A stretch of DNA of 64,000 nucleotides, taken from contig CANQDT010000003.1 in NCBI GenBank assembly GCA_947593735.1, positions 1-64,000 on the forward strand, written 5' to 3'. The number at the start of each line of letters is the position of its first letter. Within the stretch, counting starts at the first letter, position 1. Below are positions 9,001 to 15,761 of this stretch, in pieces. This DNA is from an uncultured Lachnospiraceae bacterium. GTDB lineage: Bacteria; Bacillota; Clostridia; Lachnospirales; Lachnospiraceae. A program made the position numbers and the translations under genes. The notes under the pieces were generated by a model. That model saw nothing but the letters and a program-made list of their open reading frames with translations. It had not been told where the DNA came from and ran no database searches.

Positions 9001-9736
9001 TGTAGTCGCCGGTGTTCCCGCTTTTATTTATGATGGTTGTTTCCGCGTGGACCGGGCTTGACGTCCCGTTTTGCTGTTCCAATTCAGGGGTTGTGAGAAA
9101 GACATTGTCCACATAGGCGTTTCCGGTCACGATCATATGGACGTCCCGCACGATCCCGCCAAACAGGCAGTAGTCAACGCTGCCTCCTTCCGGCGGGATG
9201 TCTGTCCGTTTCGTGGAATCGACCCGGACCGCGATGACATTGTCCGACCCGTCTGCGTTCAGATAATCGGTGATATCGTAGGAGAAACCGGTATACGCGC
9301 CCTTGTGTTCCCCGACGTAAGAGCCGTTTACATACACCTGGGCGACGGTCGCGACTCCTTCAAATTCAACCAGGATACGCCTGCCGTCCCGATAGCTGTC
9401 CGGCGTTTGAAAATGCCTGCGGTACCAGGAGACAAAGCGGTAGGAGTCGATCTGGCTCTGGAATCCGGGACCCTTGTGCTTCTCCAGGATCTTATTTGCG
9501 TGCGGTACGGATACCGCTTCAAAACCGCTGTCGTCAAACCCCGGTTTCTGCGCGTTTGTATAATCGTTTGCTGAATATAACCAGCCGGTATTGAAATTGA
9601 TGATGTGCCGCTGCGTCAAACCGTCCTCCTTTTTTTCTTCCGCATGAGCCATGATCCCTGATGCCGCCGTCAGCGCCAGTCCGATCGCCATGCCTTTTAA
9701 TAACAGCCTGACAGCCCTGTTCTGAATGATATGCAC
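6068..9736 (-). CDS. Secreted glycoside hydrolase family 2 (beta-galactosidase-like), multidomain
   Basis: The product has 1222 residues, starting at GTG 9736 behind GGGAGGG. A signal peptide (LLLKGMAIGLALTAASGIMAHA) is followed by the GH2 sugar-binding domain (about 40-210), an immunoglobulin-like domain (about 220-330) and a TIM barrel (about 330-620). In the barrel, Glu449 in VNES fits the acid/base and Glu511 in ITEH fits the nucleophile. A DUF4982-like domain, an Ig-like bacterial domain (about 720-810), and a galactose-binding-like domain (about 820-960) follow, then a C-terminal part of unclear fold. It should cleave beta-linked galactose, glucuronate or related sugars from host or dietary glycans outside the cell. 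No LPXTG anchor is seen. The usual N-E-x acid/base context is slightly unusual (RVNESND), so the exact specificity is open. Confidence 0.88.
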   Translation of the reverse strand: MHIIQNRAVRLLLKGMAIGLALTAASGIMAHAEEKKEDGLTQRHIINFNTGWLYSANDYTNAQKPGFDDSGFEAVSVPHANKILEKHKGPGFQSQIDSYRFVSWYRRHFQTPDSYRDGRRILVEFEGVATVAQVYVNGSYVGEHKGAYTGFSYDITDYLNADGSDNVIAVRVDSTKRTDIPPEGGSVDYCLFGGIVRDVHMIVTGNAYVDNVFLTTPELEQQNGTSSPVHAETTIINKSGNTGDYSVAVSVMAADGTVAARSESEPVTIAAGNTAVISQSTESIADPHLWSGDDPYLYTVLTQVKQNGVCIDDFETTIGFRWFRFHDNSDGSGDASLYLNGKKIPVIGINRHEQWPWIGRAVVDKLQARDADLIRETGFNAVRCSHYPQDPAFLNRCDELGLIVFEEAPGWQYVGDSVWQQVYKENIREMIVRDRNHPSILSWGVRVNESNDNDSLYQATNQLARELDPTRPTHGARRQDTYANSHFLEDLYTAHYTYPETPRYTPFLITEHSWDCWTNGFGCPWATDEQALAFTKDFADKVNYYLGNPLCAGGFAWSMFDYDNEVNYTRTNNVFYSGLYDIFRLPKPAANLYRSQKDPAQDPMVYIANYWDDDAKPLEVSPVSDDIAQGGSSSGNVNYGEHFSVTVMSNCDTVELYINGNKSDIIPARQYRNLPHPFFVFDDVPYEAGEVKAIGYVNGVKKAEYVQKTPGTPVKLIAEPDDVSITADGADFTSVAVRAVDANGTEVPGASDQISISVEGAGKFIGEETIALEGGRTAFFVQSKYNRTGTAVCRVRAEGMEEAVCEIEITPFDQETVPVSDGTGTERPVIISDINDTNTGMSLGRFRYEGSGWASTAQNGCYFNDNHYSNTAGDICSIEFVGTNIKWYGSKASNHGILAVSVDGKAETRIDCYAQARSDNVELFDSGELPAGIHTLTVRVTGERNSAASNCYVNVDRVRIQNDDSVQAEEKIYYFPDAVHSAGQENNGDVVEWMVTSAPQYFYIDTIDFDRLRSVILRSGYEIHSAVTSLYAYDNGGKPVTEEQLRGFCSDPSALGASIGEIADQKTAQWGYRSAKLAADSVEMGEGGGFYELLPDQSKPLTIPEGTGEKALIVGISGDIGSRAYFDHIVLQMAEKEGSPSGLSFSKFQFANGTLEYELAAADDLLSHDIYIAVYEQNRLAAVSKNTLSGSFSLKDGKSYTVKVFVWDGMAPVTVPLTARCG

Positions 9737-9839
9737 GGTATCGCCCTCCCTTTTCTCCTGATGGTTGTTCTTTTTTTATTATAGCATTCCTTTCCATTCA
9801 GTGTTATGGACGAAACCGTATAAAATATGGATTTTTTTA

Positions 9840-9890
9840 TGTCACAGGAAATTTCGTCCTATGACAGAAAAAGCCTCCGGCTGGATGCGC
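9840..9890 (+). repeat. Interspersed palindromic repeat, copy 1
   Basis: The palindrome TGTCACAGGA, AATTTCG, TCCTATGACA (9840-9866, one mismatch) is followed by GAAAAAGCCTCCGGCTGGATGCGC. The same palindrome and the same following segment recur at 36346-36398 with only a few changes, and the palindrome core recurs in the opposite orientation at 18092-18114. All copies are intergenic or at gene ends, next to terminators. Confidence 0.75.
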
Positions 9891-9940
9891 AGCTCGCAGA
9901 GAGGAAACTGCTGCTTCACAGCCTGCTCGCGCGCAAAAAA

Positions 9941-10000
9941 GCCTTCTCCCCTCATGAATGAGGGGCAGGGGAGCGGATATGCCGAAGGCATTTTTTCATT
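9941..10000 (+). terminator. Structured RNA end with T tract on the plus strand
   Basis: CCCCTCAT at 9948-9955 pairs perfectly with ATGAGGGG at 9958-9965. Outside it, GCCTTC at 9941-9946 can pair with GAAGGC at 9984-9989, or ATGCC with GGCAT at 9979-9991; ATTTTTTCATTTT follows. No rightward gene lies upstream, so this may end a small untranslated transcript starting near the palindromic repeat, or be part of a larger repeat unit. Confidence 0.4.
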
Positions 10001-10005
10001 TTCGG

Positions 10006-10031
10006 AAAAAAGAAATCCCCGTTCGGGGATT
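10006..10031 (-). terminator. Rho-independent terminator of the glycolipid operon
   Basis: AATCCCC (10014-10020) and GGGGATT (10025-10031) form a perfect 7 bp stem with a GTTC loop, followed on the minus strand by a T-rich tail (complement of 10006-10011). The stem overlaps the stop codon of the UgtP-like gene. Confidence 0.8.
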
Positions 10032-11136
10032 AGTTTGATGTGTCCAGAATAAATTCGCAGATCGCGTCCGCGGCGTTTGCCGGAATGACTGCGCGCTGCT
10101 GCCGGAGCATTGCCTGCTGCCTGTCGCGGTCAAGGAGCCGGTCGCAGGCGTCCGTGAGTTGTTGTCCGGGAGAAAGAACGGAAAGACACATGCCGTTTTG
10201 TTCAAAGAAATGCAGATTGCTCGTCTCGCACCCCGGGATCGGCGTAATATGGATCAGAGCGGTTCCCGCCACGGCGGCCTCGGTAGAAGACAGCCCGCCG
10301 GGTTTGGAGAGAAACAGGTCGCAGGCGCGCATATATTCCGCCATCTGGGAAGTATAGGAAAGCAGTATGCACCGTTCATATCCGGAACGGTCCAGATGCT
10401 GGTACAGGGCGTGGTTGTTCCCGCAGACGACGATCAGCCGGACGCTGTCGCCATAGTGCTCCAGAAGAAGCGGGACGATCTGTTCGATCTGCCCCGCGCC
10501 GATGCTTCCGCCCGCGATGAGAATATATGTTTTGTCCATGTCAAGACCAAGGCGGCGCCTTGCTTCCTCCCGGCTCATTTCTTCGCGGAACTGCCGGCGC
10601 ACAGGGATCCCGAGAGGAACGATCCGGTCTTCCGGGATTCCCCTTGAGATAAATTCATCCGTCAATTTCTGCGAGGGGATGATATAGTAGTCGCAGTCGG
10701 TTTCTTCCGTGAACGGGGTGCAGGTGTAATCGGTCGCGATAAAATAGGTTTTTGGGACCGGCTTTCCGTGCCGTTTCAGGCAGGTAATGATTTCAGCCGG
10801 AAAAAGATGCGTCATGACGACGGCGTCGAACCGGAATTGCTGGAGATAGCGTTCAAGCAGCGGCGCCATCCGGCTGTTCAGATGGTAGACCGGGGATGAT
10901 ACCGGAAGCCTGCGGTACGCGTCGCCCAGATGATAAACCATCCCGAACGCGGACGGGACTTTCTGCGCGACAAGATTGTAGGTATGATTGATCACGTCCG
11001 CGGTTCGTTTGCTTTTCAGCAGATACGGGTTCAATGTCCGGACCTTGTGCCCTCTTGCCGTAAGCTCCTGCTGTATTGCCATGCACGCGCTGTTGTGACC
11101 TCCGCCGGTCCCGCATGAGAGAACTAATGCTTCCAT
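10030..11136 (-). CDS. UgtP/MGDG-synthase-like diacylglycerol glycosyltransferase
   Basis: The 368-residue product starts with LVLSCGTGGGHNSACMAI, the Gly-rich nucleotide-sugar loop of the MGDG-synthase domain, and carries a GT28 C-terminal domain with AGGSIGAGQIEQIV and LSKPGGLSSTEAA (UDP-sugar binding, about residues 215-310). Enzymes of this type move glucose or galactose onto diacylglycerol at the inner membrane face, making glycolipids that anchor lipoteichoic acid. It overlaps plsY by 13 bp and follows a GT8 gene, so the three form one leftward operon. A processive diglucosyl enzyme is most likely; sugar specificity cannot be read from the sequence. A terminator overlaps its stop codon. 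Confidence 0.85.
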   Translation of the reverse strand: MEALVLSCGTGGGHNSACMAIQQELTARGHKVRTLNPYLLKSKRTADVINHTYNLVAQKVPSAFGMVYHLGDAYRRLPVSSPVYHLNSRMAPLLERYLQQFRFDAVVMTHLFPAEIITCLKRHGKPVPKTYFIATDYTCTPFTEETDCDYYIIPSQKLTDEFISRGIPEDRIVPLGIPVRRQFREEMSREEARRRLGLDMDKTYILIAGGSIGAGQIEQIVPLLLEHYGDSVRLIVVCGNNHALYQHLDRSGYERCILLSYTSQMAEYMRACDLFLSKPGGLSSTEAAVAGTALIHITPIPGCETSNLHFFEQNGMCLSVLSPGQQLTDACDRLLDRDRQQAMLRQQRAVIPANAADAICEFILDTSN

Positions 11137-11732
11137 AGTAATCTGACCTGAATCCTTTCTTTTTCTTCCTTACTGATATGCAGCCTGAGGATCACAAGCG
11201 CGGTGATCATCAGGAAACCGATCCATATCGGGGACGCGACGCCGGCAAGGATCATCCCGGCGGCTGCGAAAAGATATGCCGCGATCGTGCGGTAATAATC
11301 CGGCGAGATCTGCAGCCCGACCGACAGGAACACAAAGGACGCCGCAAGCAGAAGGACCGGAAGCAGGTTGGGCAGAAGCCCAAGCAGGCATCCGAAGGTC
11401 GTCGCGATGCCCTTTCCGCCGTGAAACCGGAAGAACAGAGGAAAGATATGCCCGAGAACCGGCGCGGCGAGGACAAGGGACATTCCCGGATCGTTCCGCG
11501 GCGCGGTATGTAAATAGAGGGCGACCGGCAAAAAGCCTTTCAGCGCGTCGCAGAGCAGCGTGAACGAGCCGCACAGGAAACCGCCGTAGCGGAAAGCGTT
11601 CGCCGCGCCGGGATTTTGATCGGCGCTTTGTTTGTACATCTCTTTTTTCTCAAAAAGTATCCCGAACAGGTTCGCGTACAGGATACTGCCGGACAGATAG
11701 GCAAAAAGGAGAAAGAACAGTGTCGTCGCCAT
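11124..11732 (-). CDS. plsY: Acyl-phosphate glycerol-3-phosphate acyltransferase PlsY
   Basis: A 202-residue polytopic membrane protein with about five hydrophobic segments. The PlsY motifs are visible: SGSILYANLFG near the N-terminus, then QNPGAANAFRYGG, DALKG and the RFHGGKGIATTFG loop that binds the acyl-phosphate. PlsY moves an acyl group from acyl-phosphate to glycerol-3-phosphate, the first step of phospholipid synthesis. The usual LGAxNxxR is PGAANAFR here. It lies 4 bp after the GT8 gene and overlaps the glycosyltransferase gene behind it. Most genomes of this group carry another plsY or plsX elsewhere; the operon setting suggests this copy serves glycolipid supply, an inference only. 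Confidence 0.85.
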   Translation of the reverse strand: MATTLFFLLFAYLSGSILYANLFGILFEKKEMYKQSADQNPGAANAFRYGGFLCGSFTLLCDALKGFLPVALYLHTAPRNDPGMSLVLAAPVLGHIFPLFFRFHGGKGIATTFGCLLGLLPNLLPVLLLAASFVFLSVGLQISPDYYRTIAAYLFAAAGMILAGVASPIWIGFLMITALVILRLHISKEEKERIQVRLLWKH

Positions 11733-11736
11733 GGCG

Positions 11737-12552
11737 TTACATCCTTTCGACCGCTTCCCGGTAGAAGACGTCCAGCTGCCCGAAATAATTGTCCTTCCAC
11801 GGTTTGTTCCGCCCGCAGTAATGAATGATGATCGCGTTTTTTCGGATCCAGTCGAGCGTCAGGCTTTTCTCAAACGGCGCGTGAAGCTGATACAGCCGTT
11901 CCGTCATGTTGTAGCGGAACGGGTCAAGCGCGTAGATCCGGCTTCCGTAAAGCGCGCTGATAATGTCCTGATCGGGCAGCATGAGCAGATTTTTCCGCTT
12001 TTCAATAAAATCAAAAACATCCTGAAAATCCTGCTCCTTCCGCAGCAGAGCGAGATTCATGAGCATGACGCCGGAGTTGATATAAGGGCTGTTGTCCTCC
12101 ATATCCAGCCGAAGTGTATTGATCTTTTGCAGCAGGGCACCGGTATGGGACGCGGCGGCAAAGTAATAATCCTGCATATCCATCTGATAGAGGGACGCGA
12201 TCGAGCCGTTGACGACCAGGTCCGGATCCAGATACAAAATGCGGTCGAGCGATTCCGGAAGATACCGGGAGGCAAAGATGCGATAATACATTTCCTCCGG
12301 ATACCTGGAAGTGGTAGGCGCGTTTTCCAGCCCTGCGTCGACCGCCTTCACCGGGATCAGCCGTCCCGCGCTGCCAAGGACAGCCTCGGTCTGGGGAAAC
12401 GCCTGTTCCGGAATCGAGGAGTGAAGCAGATATACGTCAAAAAAACAATCCGGATTATACCGGACCAGCGTAGAAAGCATGACATTCAGCTGTGGAAGAT
12501 AATGCTCGTCCAGCGTTACGAGAATGTTGATTTTTTTCTTATTTTCAGCCAT
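11737..12552 (-). CDS. Glycosyltransferase family 8 protein
   Basis: The 271-residue product has the GT8 layout: INILVTLDEHYLPQLNVMLS at the start, RILYLDPDLVVNG with the DPD metal site near residues 98-100, YINSGVMLMNLALLR, and a closing IIHYCGRNKPW. GT8 enzymes move glucose, galactose or related sugars from UDP-sugars onto lipid, LPS core or protein. I place the start at the ATG 12552, behind GGAGG at the proper distance; the open frame extends upstream but lacks a site. It is the first gene of the operon with plsY and the UgtP-like gene, so a glycolipid acceptor is a reasonable guess. Confidence 0.85.
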   Translation of the reverse strand: MAENKKKINILVTLDEHYLPQLNVMLSTLVRYNPDCFFDVYLLHSSIPEQAFPQTEAVLGSAGRLIPVKAVDAGLENAPTTSRYPEEMYYRIFASRYLPESLDRILYLDPDLVVNGSIASLYQMDMQDYYFAAASHTGALLQKINTLRLDMEDNSPYINSGVMLMNLALLRKEQDFQDVFDFIEKRKNLLMLPDQDIISALYGSRIYALDPFRYNMTERLYQLHAPFEKSLTLDWIRKNAIIIHYCGRNKPWKDNYFGQLDVFYREAVERM

Positions 12553-12672
12553 GATAATTCCTCCCTGTCCGTCGTTTGCCTGTAAATTCGACATAATACT
12601 CTTTAACGCAGCTAACATACCATAAAAAAGCAGAAAACGCAATAGAAACGGGGTAGATTTTACAGGATATCC

Positions 12673-12701
12673 TTGAGAACAGGACAGGATAGGAGTATAA
12701 T
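12673..12701 (+). promoter_or_regulatory. Sigma-A-type promoter of the secreted-protein gene
   Basis: TTGAGA at 12673-12678 and TATAAT at 12696-12701 are separated by 17 bases, about 40 bases before the GGGGAAGG site and ATG at 12742. Confidence 0.75.
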
Positions 12702-12741
12702 AAAAATAAAAAATTGTTTCTATGACAAAGGGGGAAGGCAT

Positions 12742-13965
12742 ATGAAAAAAATAATTGCAATGCTCATTGGAATTTGTATGGTAATGTGTTGCATGAATCT
12801 GCCGGCGGGCGCGGCGGCTCCGCCGAAAGCAGCGGAAGGAGCCGCGGAGCGCGTGTTGGTGCAGGATTTTCCTCCGACATCGTTCCGAACCTTTAAGCGG
12901 GGTGGGGAAGTAAGTCTATATGATACGGACAGTATGAACGCCGCGGAAACGTTTCTGACCTTTGATTTATCTGAGCTTCTGGAGAAGAATCCTGAAATCG
13001 TGAAAGCAGAGCTGCTTTTGGGGATTTATACAGGACCGATGCGGATGGCGGTATTTCAGTCTACGGACGGACAGTATCACGGTGAAGAGCTTCCGGAGGA
13101 TGGATTCCCGGATGGAGTCGCAGAAACAGAGCATCTGAAATTTGCATACAGCGCAAGACCAAACGGGGAAGATCATTCCGGCTTTCTGAAAGAGATTGAA
13201 ATTGTAAACAGAAGGACATTGGGTTCGGCATATTCGCAGTTGTTTTTTGTTCCGTTGGACGATTTTATGGTGCAGGATACGGTTGCTTTGCATTTGTGCA
13301 AGACGCAGGGGAAAAGTAAGTTTTATACCATTTACAAAAGAGAGACGAAAATATACGACGGTGTCGGTTTCGTTGAGCCGGAGCAAAAATATGGGGAGTT
13401 TATCGGCGGAACGCAGCTCAGGATTACCTATCTGGATCCATGTTATCAGATTACTGCGGACGGAAAGCAGTATTCGGCGGATTACAATGATAAGATCACG
13501 GTTACATCAGACGACGCTGAATTTAGCTATTGGATGAAGAACGGACATTTCGTCAGCAGGGACAGAAGTTATACGTTTTTTGCGTGCGAGGATGCCGAGA
13601 TACAGGAAGTAACAGCGGATGACAGATATGCGAATTGTAAATATGCAATGTATTCCATTATCCGATCTCCGGATGACAGCACCGGGCAATATACGGATGT
13701 CATTACAGAGTATTGGTCGGATGACGGACTGACGCAAAGAGACCTGTACGCCCGAGCGCCGGGAGAGATACAGTGGTATGGTGTAAAGGCGTCGATTGTT
13801 GACCCGGAACGATATACGTATCAGGCAAAGCTGCACATTACTGGCGGTTCCGCGCTGCAGATTCAGAATCGGATCGGAAACGATGGCGGAACGGTGCGGA
13901 GCTGGGATTTGATAAACGGCATGATCGAACCGGGACGGTATCACTGGAACGACGTGGAAGATTAG
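12742..13965 (+). CDS. Secreted protein of unknown function
   Basis: I do not recognise this 407-residue protein. It opens with a lysine-rich signal peptide (MKKIIAMLIGICMVMCCMNL, then PAGAAA, cleavage near residue 26). The remaining sequence is rich in Asp, Glu, Tyr and Thr with short beta-strand patterns. Residues 40-190 (SFRTFKRGG, AETFLTFDLSELL, VKAELLLGIYT, DTVALHLCKT) resemble a jelly-roll of the kind seen in CBM-like DNRLRE modules, where a fold strand pairs with an asymmetric lipid- or sugar-binding face. The start at 12742 follows GGGGAAGG; an upstream in-frame ATG is not supported. It faces away from the glycolipid operon across a shared promoter region. Function is unknown. Confidence 0.6.
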   Translation: MKKIIAMLIGICMVMCCMNLPAGAAAPPKAAEGAAERVLVQDFPPTSFRTFKRGGEVSLYDTDSMNAAETFLTFDLSELLEKNPEIVKAELLLGIYTGPMRMAVFQSTDGQYHGEELPEDGFPDGVAETEHLKFAYSARPNGEDHSGFLKEIEIVNRRTLGSAYSQLFFVPLDDFMVQDTVALHLCKTQGKSKFYTIYKRETKIYDGVGFVEPEQKYGEFIGGTQLRITYLDPCYQITADGKQYSADYNDKITVTSDDAEFSYWMKNGHFVSRDRSYTFFACEDAEIQEVTADDRYANCKYAMYSIIRSPDDSTGQYTDVITEYWSDDGLTQRDLYARAPGEIQWYGVKASIVDPERYTYQAKLHITGGSALQIQNRIGNDGGTVRSWDLINGMIEPGRYHWNDVED

Positions 13966-13981
13966 GCGCAGCGTTTTTGTA

Positions 13982-14017
13982 TTGAATCCTGCGCGGGAGA
14001 TGTGATATAGTATCACA
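13982..14017 (+). promoter_or_regulatory. prmA promoter with overlapping palindromic operator
   Basis: TTGAAT (13982-13987) and TATAGT (14006-14011) with an 18-base spacer make a plausible promoter. TGTGATA (14001-14007), TAG, TATCACA (14011-14017) is a perfect 7-bp palindrome over the -10 box, in the right place to block RNA polymerase. The regulator is unknown. Confidence 0.6.
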
Positions 14018-14045
14018 CGGAGATGTTTGCCCGGAGGTGTGAAAA

Positions 14046-15008
14046 ATGAAATGGAAGAAGCTGACGATCGACACGACGACAGCGGCGACGGATATGATCA
14101 GCTATATGCTCGGAGAACTGGGCATAGAGGGGATCGAGGTGGAGGATCATGTCCCCCTGACGGAAGAAGACCGTAAGACCATGTATGTGGATCTGCTTCC
14201 GGACGAGATCGCGCCGGACGACGGAACCGCGCGGATCAGCTGTTACCTGGAAGAAGACAAGGACCTTGAGAAGCTTGCGGAGCAGATACGGGAGGAACTG
14301 GACCAGATTGGCAAGTGGATGGACGTCGGTACGGCGACGATCACGTTCGGGGAGACGGAGGACAAGGACTGGATCAATAATTGGAAACAGTATTTCAAAC
14401 CGTTCCGGCTTGATGATACCATTGTGATCAAACCGACCTGGGAGACACTGGACGAACAGGACGAGGCGGATCTGGTCATTCAGATCGATCCGGGGACGGC
14501 GTTCGGCACCGGCTCGCATGAGACGACCAGACTTTGTATTTCCCAGCTGAAAAAGCATATAACGCCGGGATGCAGGCTTCTGGACGCCGGATGCGGGAGC
14601 GGGATCTTATCCATTATCGGGGTAAAGCTCGGCGTCGGGGAGGCGGTCGGCGTGGATATCGACCCGAATGCGGTTACGGCGACGCTTGACAATATGGCGA
14701 TCAACGGGGTATCGGAAGATCAGCTCCGTGTGATCCGCGGGAATATCCTCGAAGACGACGCGCTCCGGGATCAGCTTGGGTATCACTGCTATGATATCGT
14801 CGTTGCCAATATATTGGCGGATGTGATCATCCCTCTGTCGGGAAAGGTAGCCGCGCACTTAAAACCGGGCGGGATTTTTATTACGTCCGGCATCATCGAC
14901 ACAAAAGAGCAGGATGTGAAGGACGCGCTCGCAGCCAATGGGTTTACCGTCCGGGAAGTAACCCGGATGGGCGAATGGGTATCCATCATGGCGTCGCCTG
15001 CGGAATAG
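14046..15008 (+). CDS. prmA: Ribosomal protein L11 methyltransferase PrmA
   Basis: The 320-residue product has an N-terminal PrmA substrate-recognition domain (WKKLTIDTTTAATDMIS) and a Rossmann SAM-binding core with LLDAGCGSGILSI near residues 178-190, VGVDIDPNAV and the catalytic-side DIVVANILADV. The FGTGSHETTR signature precedes the SAM site. PrmA trimethylates ribosomal protein L11. The start is ATG 14046, behind CCCGGAGGTG. It is the first gene of a rightward operon with rsmE (13 bp gap), a cysteine desulfurase and thiI, under a promoter with a palindromic operator. Confidence 0.95.
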   Translation: MKWKKLTIDTTTAATDMISYMLGELGIEGIEVEDHVPLTEEDRKTMYVDLLPDEIAPDDGTARISCYLEEDKDLEKLAEQIREELDQIGKWMDVGTATITFGETEDKDWINNWKQYFKPFRLDDTIVIKPTWETLDEQDEADLVIQIDPGTAFGTGSHETTRLCISQLKKHITPGCRLLDAGCGSGILSIIGVKLGVGEAVGVDIDPNAVTATLDNMAINGVSEDQLRVIRGNILEDDALRDQLGYHCYDIVVANILADVIIPLSGKVAAHLKPGGIFITSGIIDTKEQDVKDALAANGFTVREVTRMGEWVSIMASPAE

Positions 15009-15020
15009 AAAGGAAACGGT

Positions 15021-15760
15021 ATGCATCGGTTTTTCGTGGAACCGGAACAAACGGGCGGGACATTCCTGAGGATTTCAGGTCCGGACTATAATCATATCAG
15101 GCACGTACTCCGTATGTCCGTCGGCGATGAAAACTGGTCAGCGATGGGCGCGACCGGGAATACCGGTGCGTGATCGATTCATTTACGGATGAGGACGTTA
15201 TCGCGGTGATCTGCGATATTTCCGGGAAAATATGTGAACTGCCGGTGCGGCTTGTGCTGTTTCAGGGTATGCCAAAGGCGGACAAAATGGAGCAGATCAT
15301 CCAAAAGGCGGTGGAACTCGGCGTCCATACGATCGTTCCGGTAAATACACAGCGCACGGTCGTGCGGTATGAAGAAAAAAAGGAAACAAAAAAAGTGGAG
15401 CGGTGGAACGCGATCGCCCTGAGCGCCGCCAAACAGTCAAAGCGCGGCGTGATTCCCGAGGTGACGGCGCCGGTGCCGTTCGGACGCGCTGTGGATCTCG
15501 CGGACGCGCTCGACGGAGCCGTGATCCCATACGAGGAAGCGGAAGGCATGGCGCATACGAGGGAAGTGATAAGCGGGATCCGCGGAAAGAGTTCGTTCGG
15601 TATTTTTATCGGACCGGAAGGCGGGTTTGACCGGACGGAGATCGCGCTTGCCCGCGCGCACCGCATTGAGCCGATCACGCTCGGAAAACGCATTTTGCGC
15701 ACAGAAACGGCGGGGATCGCGGTTTTGTCAATGATTTTATATGAGATAGAAGAGGACTGA
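15021..15760 (+). pseudogene. rsmE: 16S rRNA m3U1498 methyltransferase RsmE, interrupted by a -1 base frameshift
   Basis: The gene starts at ATG 15021 with MHRFFVEPEQ, then RISGPDYNHIRHVLRM, the RsmE PUA-like start. At 15130-15133 the run GATGAAAACTGG breaks the frame; with five A instead of four it would read D-E-K-L-V-S-D-G-R-D-R-E-Y-R-C, joining the expected frame that continues with VIDSFTDEDV and the SPOUT domain (GPEGGF, LGKRILRTETA). RsmE methylates N3 of U1498 in 16S rRNA. The downstream part alone could start at GTG 15170, but would lack the RNA-binding domain. A sequencing or assembly error in the A run is the simplest cause; a real lesion or frameshifting is possible. Confidence 0.85.
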
Positions 15761-15761
15761 C

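Noticed and set aside
11178..11563. Long open frames on the plus strand across the glycolipid operon
   Set aside because: They run opposite to plsY, have Arg/Gly-rich composition from the high-GC complementary strand and no ribosome binding site.
12605..12760. N-terminal extension of the GT8 gene up to 12741
   Set aside because: No Shine-Dalgarno site and hydrophobic nonsense; GGAGG sits before ATG 12552 and the plus-strand promoter occupies the region.
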